Part shown: in pieces, positions 7,471 to 17,726 of the stretch | Layout: every line of letters begins with the position of its first letter | Numbering within the stretch: position 1 is the stretch's first letter | Assembly: GCF_049331405.1 (NCBI RefSeq) | Contig: NZ_CP186274.1 | Location: 6,944,001-7,008,000 of the forward strand | Source: PoT sp049331405 | Lineage (GTDB): Bacteria; Planctomycetota; Planctomycetia; Isosphaerales; Isosphaeraceae | Direction: 5' to 3' | DNA: 64,000 nt | Translations under genes and position numbers: made by a program | The notes under the pieces: generated by a model | Databases searched by the model: none | Told to the model about the DNA's origin: nothing | Seen by the model: the letters and a program-made list of their open reading frames with translations, nothing else

Positions 7471-9664
7471 TGGGAGTCGGGAGTGTCTCACTCCCCTCCC
7501 GCTTGCGAAACGAGGGGCGGATTGCGGGTGCCCGATGGCATCGCGTAATCCGCCCCGAACGGCCTGCCCTCGCGTTCCCCCGCCCCAGATTGAGTCGATG
7601 GAGAGTCGCTGCAAGCCTCGCGACCGGCCTCCACGATCCATCCATACGACTCATTCCCACGTCTTACGAAGCTCCCTCTCGAATTCTGTAGCACACTCTT
7701 TTGAGGGTGGCTGCTGCTGCTGCTGCTGGCTTTCAGGGCCAGGCGCGGTGTTGCTGGCCCGTCGACTGTAGCTTCCTCGCGGTCCCGACCCCAGCGATCA
7801 ATCTTTGCCATTTTGAACATATCAAACGTGCGAAGTGCGGTCCTGAAGTCATCCTCGTCGCCATTCACGTTGCATGAGGAGAGGAGGAACCATACCGAAA
7901 ACGTCTGTCGGCCCGAGGATCGTGCGAAAGATTCGGCATTCGTTCCGGAGGATCCGATGGCGGAGGTACTCACAAGGCCCGAGGTTGAGTCGGGCTGTCG
8001 GCTACTTTTTAGCCATCGAGAGGGGCGATCCGGAGTGGGCGGGATGGGTCTGAGTTTCCCCTTCCCCGCGAGGATGGGGATGGAATCTCTTCGGTCAACC
8101 TCGTCGGCGTCTTGAATTCTCATAATGATCCGTCGCTCTCAAAACGAGCCGGACGCGCGACCGACTTTGACCCTGGCTGATCTCGATTCCATCCGAGGGG
8201 GGGCCGGATGCGGAGCGAGTTGGGGCCTTGTATACCCTATCCTGGACGGAGCGACGCGTGATTTCGTCACTGCATGAGATAGTAGGCTTGAGCCCGAAGG
8301 ATTTCATGCCTGACGCAATGGATCTTGATGGGTTTGTCGTCGCACTCCCGGTGGTCGGTCTCATCGTCTCAAGCCGGCTGATTATGGCGTTTCTTCGAGT
8401 CGAGAATCTCAATTTGTTGCTTGACACGCCTTCCGCCACACTTTCCATGTTGCCTAAATGCAACATTAGGAGACGTGGTTCTCCACCCAACCATTCCTTG
8501 TTTCGAGCCTTGGCATATCTCGATCATTTGTAAGAGACAATCGCCCGAGGGTGGCAAATGCCCATGAAGACTTTCTCCGAGGATTCTATCTAATATCTGA
8601 ATTTATCTATCTTTAGGGAGAGGCCGCTAAGGCAAAGCTGCCAGGAAACTTGCTCCGATCCCGGATTTCGTGCCCACATTTTGAGCGTTAAGCTGATCCT
8701 TATCCTTTTGATTTTCGACCAGTAGGACCGAAGGAAGTCGTTTCCGACGTCGTAACCCATAAATTGACAGTCACTTGCATGCCGTATGAGGTTGCCAAGA
8801 TGCGTTGGCACGATTTTTGGAAGTCAACTCAACCCACAGCAGGTAACGGTCATTCCCGCCAGACTGCGACTGGGGTCGAAAATCGCTCGATTTGGACTAT
8901 TGTGGCAACAGGTTCTATGATGATGGCAGGGGTAGGCTTCGCCTGGAACGTAAGATCGGGTCCCGCGCCGGGGATTCGTCCCGCGACAACGTAAGATGGT
9001 TCAGTGCATCAATGAATGTGTTGGCGGCTCGTTCCTTGGGGCCGTCTGCGATTCTTGGACTCGTCGGTTGCGTCGAACTCCTGCCACGTGCATCATCTAT
9101 GGTCAATACGCACCATCCGAAGTCAAAAATGGCAAGTCTCCTGTCTGCAAGCTGCACATGGAACACTGTGGCGAGTCGGGCCTGCCGATCGCTTTTCATG
9201 GTCGACCTTTTGTAGCGCACATCGAATCACGCGACGGCCCTCGCGACGCGACGGCTTAAGCCGGGGGATACCCCGGCCCGGGCACCGACGGCGGACACCC
9301 GATGGCCTCGGACTTCTCCGGCGTACGGCCGCCGACTCAACGAATGAATTCGTGCTCATAGGATGGGCCTGGCCGCTTGAAACGCATCAAAACTAGATGT
9401 GTGCGTGGAGGGTGTCGTCATATCTTTAATTTTTACGGATATATCGAGTGAAAATCTCGGGAAATGAATGAAATTCTGGCGAAAATTCGTGTCCTGATCC
9501 GGGGGATCCGCACGGTATTTAGATTGTGGCGGGTTGACCTCCGGTCGGGGCCCGCGAAGGATTCGACGGCGACGAGCGGCAAGACAACGCATGCCGGGGC
9601 GGTCATCCGGCGCCGGATAAGCGACGAGGCCTCTTTTTTTCTCCATCAATCGAGGAATAGCGAC
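7471..9664. other. 2.2-kb region without a convincing gene
   Basis: No frame in this stretch has a good ribosome binding site, a recognisable domain or planctomycete-like amino acid composition. Base composition falls noticeably between about 8370 and 8960 compared with the flanking genes. A CTG tract lies at 7711-7728. The frame at 8228-8533 (101 codons, plus strand) is the least unlikely small gene but has no homolog I recognise. The right end must carry the promoter of the DUF1559 gene. Confidence 0.4.
7711..7728 (+). repeat. (CTG)6 trinucleotide tract
   Basis: Six perfect CTG units lie in non-coding DNA downstream of the cupin gene. The run is short and no function is apparent. Confidence 0.7.
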
Positions 9665-10735
9665 ATGCGACATCTTTCATCTTCATCGTATCGCGGACGG
9701 AGACGGGGCTTCACCCTGATCGAGCTGCTGGTGGTCATCGCGATCATCGCCGTGTTGATCGCCCTGCTGCTCCCCGCGGTGCAGGCCGCCCGCGAGGCCG
9801 CCCGCCGCGCCCAGTGCATCAACAACCTCAAGCAGATCGGCCTCGGCCTGGCCAATTACGAGAGCACCCACGGCGTCTACCCGATGGGCTCGCTCCGTCA
9901 GACCCCTGCCGACCATTGCAACCGCTACTGGGGCTTCACCTGGGCGGACTACATCCTGCCCTACATGGAGCAGACGAATACGCTCAACACCCTGAATTTC
10001 TCAGGGACGTATAACAGCGTCCGGAACGCGACGACCTTCAGCATGAAGATCGCCAGCTATGTGTGCCCGTCCGATACGATCGCCGACCCCACGCCGCCCG
10101 GCCTGATCACCACGCCGCAGTCGTCCTACGCCGGCGTCGCGGGGCTGACCGAGACGTACCTCTACTGGTGGGGCATCGGCGACGGCCAGCCGAACCAGGA
10201 TCGTTGCGGCGTCATCGACAGCGAAGGCGTCTTCGGCCAGAGCAACAAGTCGATGAAGATCAGCGAGATCACCGACGGCCTCAGCAACACCGCTTTCGTC
10301 GGCGAGGTCTCCCGCTTCACGAACGAGCCTGGCGGATCGAACTTCAACTTCAACTTCGCCGCCGGTTGGTGGGGCGGTCCTCCCTGGGGCGGCACCTCGA
10401 CCTGGACGAATGACGCCCGGATCTCGGCCCTCGCTTATATGGTCCCGGCCCCGAATTCTCCCGCCAACACGACGAACGCTTCGAACGCCGTCGGCAATAT
10501 GGGCCCCTTCGCGACGATGATGTACAGTTTTGGCAACACGCCGGGCTGGAACCTCGACCCCGTCTGCGTACGGAACCTCGGCCAGTTCGGGTTCCACAGC
10601 CTCCACCCGGGCGGCGTCAACTTCCTCTTCGGCGACGCCTCGGTGAAGTTCGTCAAGCAGTCGGTCAGCCTCACCACCTACAACGCCCTGGGCACGGTCA
10701 ACATGGGTGAGATCATCAGCGCCGACTCCTACTGA
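9665..10735 (+). CDS. DUF1559 domain protein with type II prepilin-like N-terminus
   Basis: The 356-residue protein begins with a basic leader and the prepilin cleavage/methylation motif GFTLIELLVVIAIIAVLIAL, then the conserved stretch LLPAVQAAREAARRAQC. The body is the DUF1559 (SBP_bac_10) domain, ending in a Gly/His-rich signature (FGFHSLHPGGVNFLFGDAS). This is the most expanded pseudopilin-like family of planctomycetes and is probably inserted in the membrane and processed by a prepilin peptidase; its role is unknown. The ATG at 9665 has a GAGG nine bases upstream. The frame is open further upstream, but that part is not protein-like. A small lipoprotein follows, a common pairing. Confidence 0.9.
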   Translation: MRHLSSSSYRGRRRGFTLIELLVVIAIIAVLIALLLPAVQAAREAARRAQCINNLKQIGLGLANYESTHGVYPMGSLRQTPADHCNRYWGFTWADYILPYMEQTNTLNTLNFSGTYNSVRNATTFSMKIASYVCPSDTIADPTPPGLITTPQSSYAGVAGLTETYLYWWGIGDGQPNQDRCGVIDSEGVFGQSNKSMKISEITDGLSNTAFVGEVSRFTNEPGGSNFNFNFAAGWWGGPPWGGTSTWTNDARISALAYMVPAPNSPANTTNASNAVGNMGPFATMMYSFGNTPGWNLDPVCVRNLGQFGFHSLHPGGVNFLFGDASVKFVKQSVSLTTYNALGTVNMGEIISADSY

Positions 10736-10837
10736 TGATGAGTGCGGGACTTGAATTCCCCCCCGACTTCTGTTCCGCTCTGCGAAGGCGATGACCTCGC
10801 GATGACACCTTAGAGTTCGATCAACCTGGGAAACCCG

Positions 10838-11032
10838 ATGAAGCGACTTTCGATGCTGGCGATTCTCCTGGGCACGATCCTGGTGGCGGGATGTAACGAG
10901 CCCACGAGTACCGCCCCGCCGACGACGACGGATGCCCCCGCCCCGACTGCACCTCCGGCGGCCAAGCCCAAAGGACGAGTCAAGGCCATGGCTCCCGCCG
11001 CCAACAAGCCTTCCATGACGCCGGTTGACTGA
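10838..11032 (+). CDS. Small lipoprotein
   Basis: The 64-residue protein has a lipoprotein signal with lipobox LVAGC (acylated Cys19). A Thr/Pro/Ala-rich, probably disordered tail ends in a basic stretch (KPKGRVKAMAPAANK). It lies about 100 bases after the DUF1559 gene on the same strand and may be co-transcribed with it. Such short lipoproteins often follow DUF1559 genes in planctomycetes; the function is unknown. Confidence 0.75.
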   Translation: MKRLSMLAILLGTILVAGCNEPTSTAPPTTTDAPAPTAPPAAKPKGRVKAMAPAANKPSMTPVD

Positions 11033-11159
11033 GGATGCAGGACATCGAGACCTCGCGAGTTACTTTGGAACTCTCGGGAACTTATCGCATCAGTCGAGAC
11101 TCTTACGATTCCGGCCTCGACAGTTCGTTATCTAATTCGAGCAGGCTTCAAGGTTGACT

Positions 11160-13715
11160 CTAGGGCATGGCGGGATCGCCACCCTTGAGCAGCCTTGAAG
11201 CCTCTTCTCGCATGGCGAGCAGGTCGCCTTCCTGGATGTGATTCTCCTGGATCCACCGGCAGGCCTTCTCGAAATGTCGGCGTGCTTCCGTGCTTTCCCC
11301 TCGCTGATGGTCGAGCATGGCGAGGATCAGCCAGTCCGGCGCGTCGGGCGGATGGCGTCGCATCGATTCCTCGAGCGCCGAGCGGGCCTCATCCCAGAGC
11401 TTGAGCCTGTAGCAGGCCATGCCCAGCGTGTTCCACGAGCTCGTATGGTTGGGGGCCCTGGCGGTCGCCTGCTCGGCCAGGCCCTTCGCCCTCTCCGGGT
11501 CGAAGACCGGGCTCTCCGGGCGGTTCGACAGCAGCCAGGCGAGGTTGTTGAGGGCCTCGGGATCGCCCGGCTTGCGCTCGAGGGCCTTCTCGAAGGCCTT
11601 CCTGGCCTCGGGGTAACGAGATAAGGCGCTCAACATCTCGCCCAGGCGCAGCCAGATGGTCGAATCCTTGATCTCACGCCTGGCGACCTCGAGCGCAATC
11701 TTCTCCGCCTCGTCATGCCGCCAGGTCAGCAGGAGCAGCTTGCTCCATTCCAGTTGGTAGTAAGACAGGTTCTCGACCAACTCGTCAGACTGATGTGGCC
11801 CCTGGAGCAGGCCCTTGCGTATTCTCTCGGACTCTTGAAATAGGGGTTCGGACGCGCGGAGGTCCTGGTTGATCAGGATCGTCCTGGCGAGCTCGAACAG
11901 GACCGTCGACTTCATCCAGGAAGCATCGACCGCGTGCTTGCCCCCGAGGATCTCGGCATCGCAGATGGCCAATGATCGTCGAAATGCCCCTTCCACGTCG
12001 GCGTTCCGATAATCCTCGACCCTCTTCACATCTCGGAGGAGCCTGAGGACGAAGCCGACCCGGCGATAGCCTTCGGCGGCAAGCATCCGCATCTCGTCGT
12101 TCGACTCGTAGTGCGTGGCGAACTGCGTGTAAGCCTCCACGGCCCTGGCGTAGAACCCCTCGGGTTCGCCCCCCTTGGAGGAGTCGGCGAAGGCAATCCG
12201 ACCCATCGCCTCCATCATGATCTTGTCGGCGGCCTTGAAGACGGAGCTGAGGACCGCCCGCTCTCGCTGGTTCCGATCTTCGAGCTTCTTGAGGGTGGTC
12301 TCGAGCTCCTTGTTGGCGTTGAGCGTCTGCTGCCTCTCGCGCCAGAGGAGGCCTGCGCCGATGCTCGTGGAAATCGCGACGCCGATGGTCATCGCGCTGA
12401 GGACCATCCGATGCCGCTTCGCCCATTTCGAGGCGCGGTCGAGCCGGGTCGGTCGTCGGGCCAGGACCGGCCGATCGTCGAGGAACCTCTCCAGGTCGTC
12501 GGCCATCTCGCGGGCCGTCATGTAGCGGCCCCCCACCTCCTTGGCCAACGCCTTGAGGATGATGGTCTCGAGATCCCGGGGGATGGCCGGGTTCAGTCTC
12601 CGGGGTGGGACCGGCTCATCGTGGATGATCTTGGAGAGCAACTCCTGGCGATCCTGCCCTTCGAAGACAGGCCGGAGCGTGGCGAGCTCGTACAGGGTGG
12701 CCCCGAGCGAGTAGAGGTCGAGCCTCTGGTCGATCAGGACGCGGCGCCCCAGTGCCTGCTCGGGGCTCATGTACCGCAGGGTGCCGACGATGTCGCCGCT
12801 CCGCGTGAGGCTCTCGTCGTCCTGGAATCGGGCCAGGCCGAAGTCCGTGACCCAGAGGTCGCCGTAGAGGTCGATCATCAGGTTCGACGGCTTGATGTCG
12901 CGGTGGAGGACGCCGAGGTTGTGGGCATGCTCGAGGGCCTCGGCCGCCTGCACTCCGAGGCGTGCGACGAGCCTGGCGAAGACGCGATCCTTGTGCGACG
13001 TCTCGCTCGATGTGCCGAGCCTGGAGGTGCTCCCCCCTTTCTCGGAGGATCTCCCCGAGGAGCCGTTCGTCTGCGAGCCTCGGGAGAAGTTCGACTTCCG
13101 CGTTTCCGGCGGCTCGGCGGGCCTCAGGCCGTCTTCCGGATGTTCCGCCTGGCGACGAAGGTCATTGATGACCTCGGCAAGGTTTCGACCCTCGACGTAC
13201 TGCATCGCGTAGAAGTCGGCCCCGGAGTCGCAGCCTACGGCGAAGATCGGGACGATGTGGGGGTGGTGGAGATGCGCCGCGGCCTGGGCCTCGACCTGGA
13301 ACCGCTGGCGGGAGTCGCTCGACGCCGCCATTGGCAGGACTTTGAGAGCGACCCTGCGATCGAGCGAGATCTGCACGGCCTCGTAGACGATCCCCATGCC
13401 CCCCCTGCCCAACTCGCGGAGGATCTCGAAGTCGCCAAGCCGGCTCCAGGGGGTCTGGGCCTCCGGGGTCCATGAGGTATGCTGGGCCAGCGACGCCGAC
13501 TGCAGGAGCCGGAGCCCGTCGATGCAGTCGCCGAGGTCCTCGGCGACCTCGGGGTATCGGGCGAGGAATTCGTCCCGACTCGGCTCGAGCCCTGCCTTGC
13601 ACTCCGCCTGATACTGCTCGAGGGCGTCCGCGAGCCGCGCATCGCCGTCGGACCCCGACCGTTCGCGCGGGTAGTCTTCCGTGGGCTCGTTACGGCCGGG
13701 CTGGTACGGGTTCAT
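11160..13715 (-). CDS. Membrane Ser/Thr protein kinase with C-terminal TPR domain
   Basis: The 851-residue protein has an N-terminal segment of about 90 residues, then a Hanks-type kinase with complete motifs: glycine loop GRGGMGIVYEA, VALKVLP, HRDIKPSN near residue 272, DFGLA, and SPEQA. One transmembrane helix lies near residues 434-457 (MVLSAMTIGVAISTSIGAGLLW). The remainder is coiled-coil and TPR-like repeats (for example PEALNNLAWLLSNRPESPVFD), probably outside the cytoplasm. Its start overlaps the stop of an ECF sigma factor gene by four bases, so the sigma factor is a natural regulatory partner. An 80-residue Ser/Gly/Arg-rich insert sits inside the kinase domain, N-terminal to the catalytic loop. 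Confidence 0.92.
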   Translation of the reverse strand: MNPYQPGRNEPTEDYPRERSGSDGDARLADALEQYQAECKAGLEPSRDEFLARYPEVAEDLGDCIDGLRLLQSASLAQHTSWTPEAQTPWSRLGDFEILRELGRGGMGIVYEAVQISLDRRVALKVLPMAASSDSRQRFQVEAQAAAHLHHPHIVPIFAVGCDSGADFYAMQYVEGRNLAEVINDLRRQAEHPEDGLRPAEPPETRKSNFSRGSQTNGSSGRSSEKGGSTSRLGTSSETSHKDRVFARLVARLGVQAAEALEHAHNLGVLHRDIKPSNLMIDLYGDLWVTDFGLARFQDDESLTRSGDIVGTLRYMSPEQALGRRVLIDQRLDLYSLGATLYELATLRPVFEGQDRQELLSKIIHDEPVPPRRLNPAIPRDLETIILKALAKEVGGRYMTAREMADDLERFLDDRPVLARRPTRLDRASKWAKRHRMVLSAMTIGVAISTSIGAGLLWRERQQTLNANKELETTLKKLEDRNQRERAVLSSVFKAADKIMMEAMGRIAFADSSKGGEPEGFYARAVEAYTQFATHYESNDEMRMLAAEGYRRVGFVLRLLRDVKRVEDYRNADVEGAFRRSLAICDAEILGGKHAVDASWMKSTVLFELARTILINQDLRASEPLFQESERIRKGLLQGPHQSDELVENLSYYQLEWSKLLLLTWRHDEAEKIALEVARREIKDSTIWLRLGEMLSALSRYPEARKAFEKALERKPGDPEALNNLAWLLSNRPESPVFDPERAKGLAEQATARAPNHTSSWNTLGMACYRLKLWDEARSALEESMRRHPPDAPDWLILAMLDHQRGESTEARRHFEKACRWIQENHIQEGDLLAMREEASRLLKGGDPAMP

Positions 13716-14329
13716 CGCGGGTCGTCCATCGCTTTCCGCAGTCGGGCCAGGGCACGCGCCCAGACATTCTTGACGCTGTCTTCGGTCCGGCCCATCCTCC
13801 GCGAGACCTCCGCGAAGGCGAGGTCCTCGAGGTGCCTGAGGATGATGACCTCGCGGTAGTCGTCGGGCAGCTTGGCGAGGGCATCCGCCAACAGGGTCGA
13901 CCGCTCTCGGCGGGCCGCATGCTGGCTGGGGGACGTCTGCGAGGCGGCGAGAGCCTGGACGAGCGCCCTCGACGAGCGATCGACGTCGTCGGCGAGTTCT
14001 CGCTCCAGGCGGATGTCGCGCCGCTTGGTGCCGAGGTAGTGGCGGATCTGGTTCGCCAGGATCGCCGAGAGGATTTGCCGGAGCCAGGCGACGAACTCCC
14101 GCTCGGTCGAGCCCCGGAAGCGCTCGATGTTGCGGTGCGCCTCGAGGAAGGTCTCCTGGAGGAGGTCGGCCGGGTCGACCTTCCCCTGCAATCGCCGCCC
14201 GATCTGGACCCTGGCCAGGAGTCGCAGGTAATTGCGATGCAGTTCCAGGAGCTGGCCGAGCGCCGGCGAATCGCCCTTCTTGGCGTCGTCCAGGAGCTGT
14301 TCGACGATCAGGCCGTCGGTCGATTCCAT
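13712..14329 (-). CDS. ECF RNA polymerase sigma factor (kinase-linked)
   Basis: The 205-residue protein has region 2 (VDPADLLQETFLEAHRNIERFRG, partly seen as the LLQETFLEA core) and region 4 (LPDDYREVIILRHLEDLAFAEV), without an extra C-terminal domain. I chose the ATG at 14329; the frame extends upstream to 14530, but that sequence is not sigma-like. It overlaps the following Ser/Thr kinase gene by four bases. Planctomycete ECF groups coupled to Hanks kinases have no anti-sigma factor and are thought to be controlled by phosphorylation, which fits here by inference. Confidence 0.88.
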   Translation of the reverse strand: MESTDGLIVEQLLDDAKKGDSPALGQLLELHRNYLRLLARVQIGRRLQGKVDPADLLQETFLEAHRNIERFRGSTEREFVAWLRQILSAILANQIRHYLGTKRRDIRLERELADDVDRSSRALVQALAASQTSPSQHAARRERSTLLADALAKLPDDYREVIILRHLEDLAFAEVSRRMGRTEDSVKNVWARALARLRKAMDDPR

Positions 14330-14596
14330 AATGGTCGTCTCAGCCGATGGCACCAGCCTGCCTGGAACCTGAGTCGACAACCTGCCTGCAACGGGCAGGC
14401 CGCGTCCGAGGTAGGTCGCTATCTTGTTGCCGCAGAGGGTCCCGATCTTACAGTCACCGAGCCCGAAAAAACGCGCCGGGATGCTCGCCGATTTTGCGAG
14501 CTGGGCGCAAGCAAGATCCTCGCCATCCACAGATGTGAACGACGAGGATCGGGTGATGACGGAGAATGGAGTGCGAGGAATCGTGCGGGAGCCTCT

Positions 14597-15670
14597 TCAG
14601 ATGGTCCAGGAGTCGGTCGGCCAGAGGCGGATGGAGCCGTCGCCGGACCCGGAGGCCAGGAGCTTGCCGTCGGGCGAGAATGCAATCGACTTGATCCAGC
14701 CCTTGTCGCTTGGGATGTTTTCGACCCGCTGACCCGAGTCGGTCTTCCAGAGTTGCAGCGTCCCCTCCTCGTCTGCCGAGGCGAGCAAGGTCCCGTCCGG
14801 CGAATACGCGAGGACCGTCACGCCCCCCTTCTGGCTCTTGTAGCGAGTCAGCTCGACCTGCGTTTTCCAGTCCCAGAGCTCCACGCTCCGGCGCTCCGAG
14901 CAGCCAATCGCCAGGGTCTTGTTGTCGGATGAGAAGGCGAGGCATCGCACCTTTGCCCCCAGCGGCAGCCTGGCGATCTCCCGGTGCGCGGCGACGTCCC
15001 AGAGCCTCAGCGTGAGGTCCTGGCTCCCGGTCGCCAGGTACTTGCCGTCTTGCGAGAAGGCGAGGCACGAGATCTGGTCGGTGTGCCCCTTGAGGTCGCA
15101 GAGCGCGCGCTTGCTGGCGACGTCCCAGAGCCTGACGTCGACGTCCTTGAGGGACGAGGCCAGGATCTTGCCGTCGGGCGAATACGCCAGGCAACGGATG
15201 ACCTCGCCGCGGCTCACGAGATCGGAGTGCTTGCCCTGCGCCGTGTCCCAGATGCTGAGTGCGGCGTCTCGGCCCGAGGTCGAGAAGGACTTGCCGTCGG
15301 GGGCGACCGCCAAGCCCAGGATGATCGAGTCCTGCCGGGCGACGACCCCCAGGGTCTTACGCCCGGCCACGTCCCACAGACGCACGGTCGAGTCGTAACT
15401 CCCCGAGAGCAGGTTCTTGCCGTCGGGGGAGAAGGCGAGGCAGGTCACGATGGAATCGTGGGCGTAGGGCAACATATTGTTATCCCGGGCCTGTCTCGAC
15501 TTGTCCCTGTCCTGGCCGCAGAGGATCATGACACCGACGATCACCATCGCCACCAGGATCACCAGCGGCGAGGGGATGAAAGCCCACCACCGGCGATGCC
15601 CGAATCCCTCATAGCTCCCTTGCTCCGAATCTAAGTCGAAATCATGATACGACCTGTGTTGCAGCGCCAT
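14597..15670 (-). CDS. Membrane-anchored seven-repeat WD40 protein
   Basis: The 357-residue protein has a cytoplasmic N-terminus, one membrane helix around residues 30-50 (PLVILVAMVIVGVMILC), and seven WD40 units, each with a SPDGK-type turn and a WD or W strand end. That is enough to close one beta-propeller outside the membrane. The start at 15670 is the ATG nearest the protein-like sequence; an in-frame ATG at 15697 is an alternative. It is the first gene of a minus-strand series with the ECF sigma factor (267-base gap) and the kinase, so it could be the sensor or scaffold of that unit. Confidence 0.85.
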   Translation of the reverse strand: MALQHRSYHDFDLDSEQGSYEGFGHRRWWAFIPSPLVILVAMVIVGVMILCGQDRDKSRQARDNNMLPYAHDSIVTCLAFSPDGKNLLSGSYDSTVRLWDVAGRKTLGVVARQDSIILGLAVAPDGKSFSTSGRDAALSIWDTAQGKHSDLVSRGEVIRCLAYSPDGKILASSLKDVDVRLWDVASKRALCDLKGHTDQISCLAFSQDGKYLATGSQDLTLRLWDVAAHREIARLPLGAKVRCLAFSSDNKTLAIGCSERRSVELWDWKTQVELTRYKSQKGGVTVLAYSPDGTLLASADEEGTLQLWKTDSGQRVENIPSDKGWIKSIAFSPDGKLLASGSGDGSIRLWPTDSWTI

Positions 15671-16093
15671 TTTCCGTTTCCCCTTGATGCGTCCCATCCT
15701 TATGGAGGCGAAATCCCCGACGCGACCGCGGGTCGGGGTAAGGTTCTCGAAGCACGTCGTGCTTCTCCGAAACGAAAGCTGGAGAGGAGTCGACATCACC
15801 GAGATCGTCCCTGATCCATCGAATGACAAATGGGCGCGTGGCAAGGCAGTCTCGAGCTCCCATGGGGGGAGCCGAGATACCCTCGGGTCCGTGACCACGA
15901 CGTTTCTCCAAGCGAGCTACGGGATCACATCTTCGTGCAACCCCTCGCTCAGGAGGCATTCGACCCTTCGCCTTATTTCTTAAGGGCCTCCCGTCATTTA
16001 AGTCGCATTTCGATGCCCGACAGCGCCGCCGGGTCCATCATTTTCTTCGACGGGGGGGAAGTCGAAGGGGGGATTGCGTTGCATCGGATTTGA
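15671..16093. other. Intergenic region without a supported gene
   Basis: There are 423 bases between the start of the WD40 gene and the end of pdxH, both on the minus strand. It should hold the promoter of the WD40-sigma-kinase series. I see no convincing ORF, hairpin or repeat. Confidence 0.4.
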
Positions 16094-16729
16094 TCAGGGC
16101 GAGAGGCGTTCCAGTAGCCAGGAACCTGGCTCGACGCGTCGATAGCGGAAGCGGTCGTGGAGTCGGCTCGCCCGTCCTTGCCAGAACTCGTAGGCGTCGG
16201 GTATCAGGCGGAATCCGCCCCAGTTCGGGGGCCTCGGGATCTCGCGATCGGCGAACTTCGCGCGGATCTCTTCGAGTTGGGCCTCGAGGGTCTTGCGGTC
16301 GGCGATGACCTCGCTCTGATGCGACGCCCAGGCCCCAAGTTGCGACCCGAGGGGACGCGTCTTGAAATAGGCGTCCGACTCCTCGGCCGTGATCCGCTCC
16401 ACTCTGCCCTCGACGCGGATCTGACGCTCGAGCGCGGGCCAGAAGACGACGAGCGCGGCGTAGGGGTTCGACGCGAGCTCGCGCCCCTTGCGGCTGTCAT
16501 AACTCGTGTGGAAGGTGACCCCCTTCTCGCTCACGTCCTTGAACAGGACGATCCGGGCCGAGGGCCGTCCTTCGGGCGTCGAGGTGGCCAGTGTCATTGC
16601 ATTCACCTCCGCCACCGACGCGGCCACGGCGTCGTCGATCCATCGCCGAAATTGGTCGGCCGGCTCGGGGAGCAATTCCGACTTGTGGAGTTCGTCTCGC
16701 CCGTATTCGCTGCGTTCGATCTGTGTCAT
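16094..16729 (-). CDS. pdxH: Pyridoxamine 5'-phosphate oxidase
   Basis: The 211-residue protein matches the PdxH family over its full length (E. coli: 218). FMN and substrate segments are recognisable: ARIVLFKDVSEKGVTFHTSY, SRKGRELASNPYAALVFFWP-like core (here ALVVFWPALERQIRVEGRV), RPLGSQLGAWAS, and the C-terminal PPNWGGFRLIP and FWQGRASRLHDRF. It oxidises pyridoxamine or pyridoxine phosphate to PLP with FMN and oxygen. It is monocistronic here. The ATG at 16729 gives the normal family length. Confidence 0.95.
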   Translation of the reverse strand: MTQIERSEYGRDELHKSELLPEPADQFRRWIDDAVAASVAEVNAMTLATSTPEGRPSARIVLFKDVSEKGVTFHTSYDSRKGRELASNPYAALVVFWPALERQIRVEGRVERITAEESDAYFKTRPLGSQLGAWASHQSEVIADRKTLEAQLEEIRAKFADREIPRPPNWGGFRLIPDAYEFWQGRASRLHDRFRYRRVEPGSWLLERLSP

Positions 16730-17726
16730 CGACCGGGATCCTGTTGTCTCGTCGGAATTCGCGTATCTCACGGGCGTCAGCCCGAAGTCCACTCATTGGA
16801 CACTGGCCACTTGCGATTTGGCCCAAGATCGGCCTTCTCCCGGCGATCATCGCCGGGAGAGGATCGACGAGAGGCAGTATATCGACGGCCCGATCGCCGA
16901 CGAATGTCGCGAGCCTGCAACTATCCAACCTCGAGGCCATTCCATCGCAATCGCGGGCCGATCTCTCCCGCGATCACGGGGTCGAAATCTACGAGTTGAT
17001 GATGCGTAATCTCTGGAGAAACCGTCCGAACGGCCCCGAGGGCCGAGGACATTGAACTGATTGAACATGAATACGCCAGGAGTGACTCCATGTGACAGTG
17101 AAATCCTCGATGAGTGATTGCAGGCTGGCAAGGGCGGGTTGATAAAGTGTCGTAAGTTCGTGCTGCTGGAACAGGATCGAGGAAGCTGAAAGTGGCTCAA
17201 TCGATTCCGAAAATCCTCGCAAAGCCTATCCGCAGGCCGGATCTTGTCGCAGAGAAGCACTATTCACAAATGTGGAAAAGTTGGCACAAGTTAACAAAAT
17301 TGACCTCGTCTCAGGCTAGCTTTCGGGCTCATCTCTTGCGAGAGAGATCCTTGAATAATAATTTTATGAAAATCTGTTGAATAAAAATCGTCAGTGATAG
17401 GAGATGGCATGATGGAAGAGCTGGGACTTCGTGGATCGCTCAAGGACTCGCAATACAGGTTCGTAATAGTGTGTGGTTGAGTGGGTGGTTTGTTGTGTGC
17501 ATTGGGCGGAGGGGGATCGCTATTGCCCCGATCGCCCACCGGTCTGGTTTTCGTCGCGTCGCGACGTTTCCCGAGCCAGGCATCCAAGAAACAACGCTTA
17601 AGGAATTGAATGAATGCTTCTCGGCTCTGTTCGCCCGAGGTGATCCGGCGAACCTTGACCGAGGGCTATAATAACTGGCAAAGGCGGGCGAACGACGGAC
17701 CCCATCAAATGTTGGTTCCCGTTGCC
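16730..17726. other. 1-kb intergenic region without a supported gene
   Basis: Open frames in this stretch are short, lack Shine-Dalgarno sequences and have no recognisable domain. The part from about 17220 to 17480 is clearly more AT-rich than the average. No tRNA, repeat array or strong terminator was seen. Confidence 0.4.

Noticed and set aside
7488..8123. 211-codon minus-strand frame in the gene-free region
   Set aside because: It runs through the CTG tract as poly-Ser, has no RBS and no domain; probably chance.
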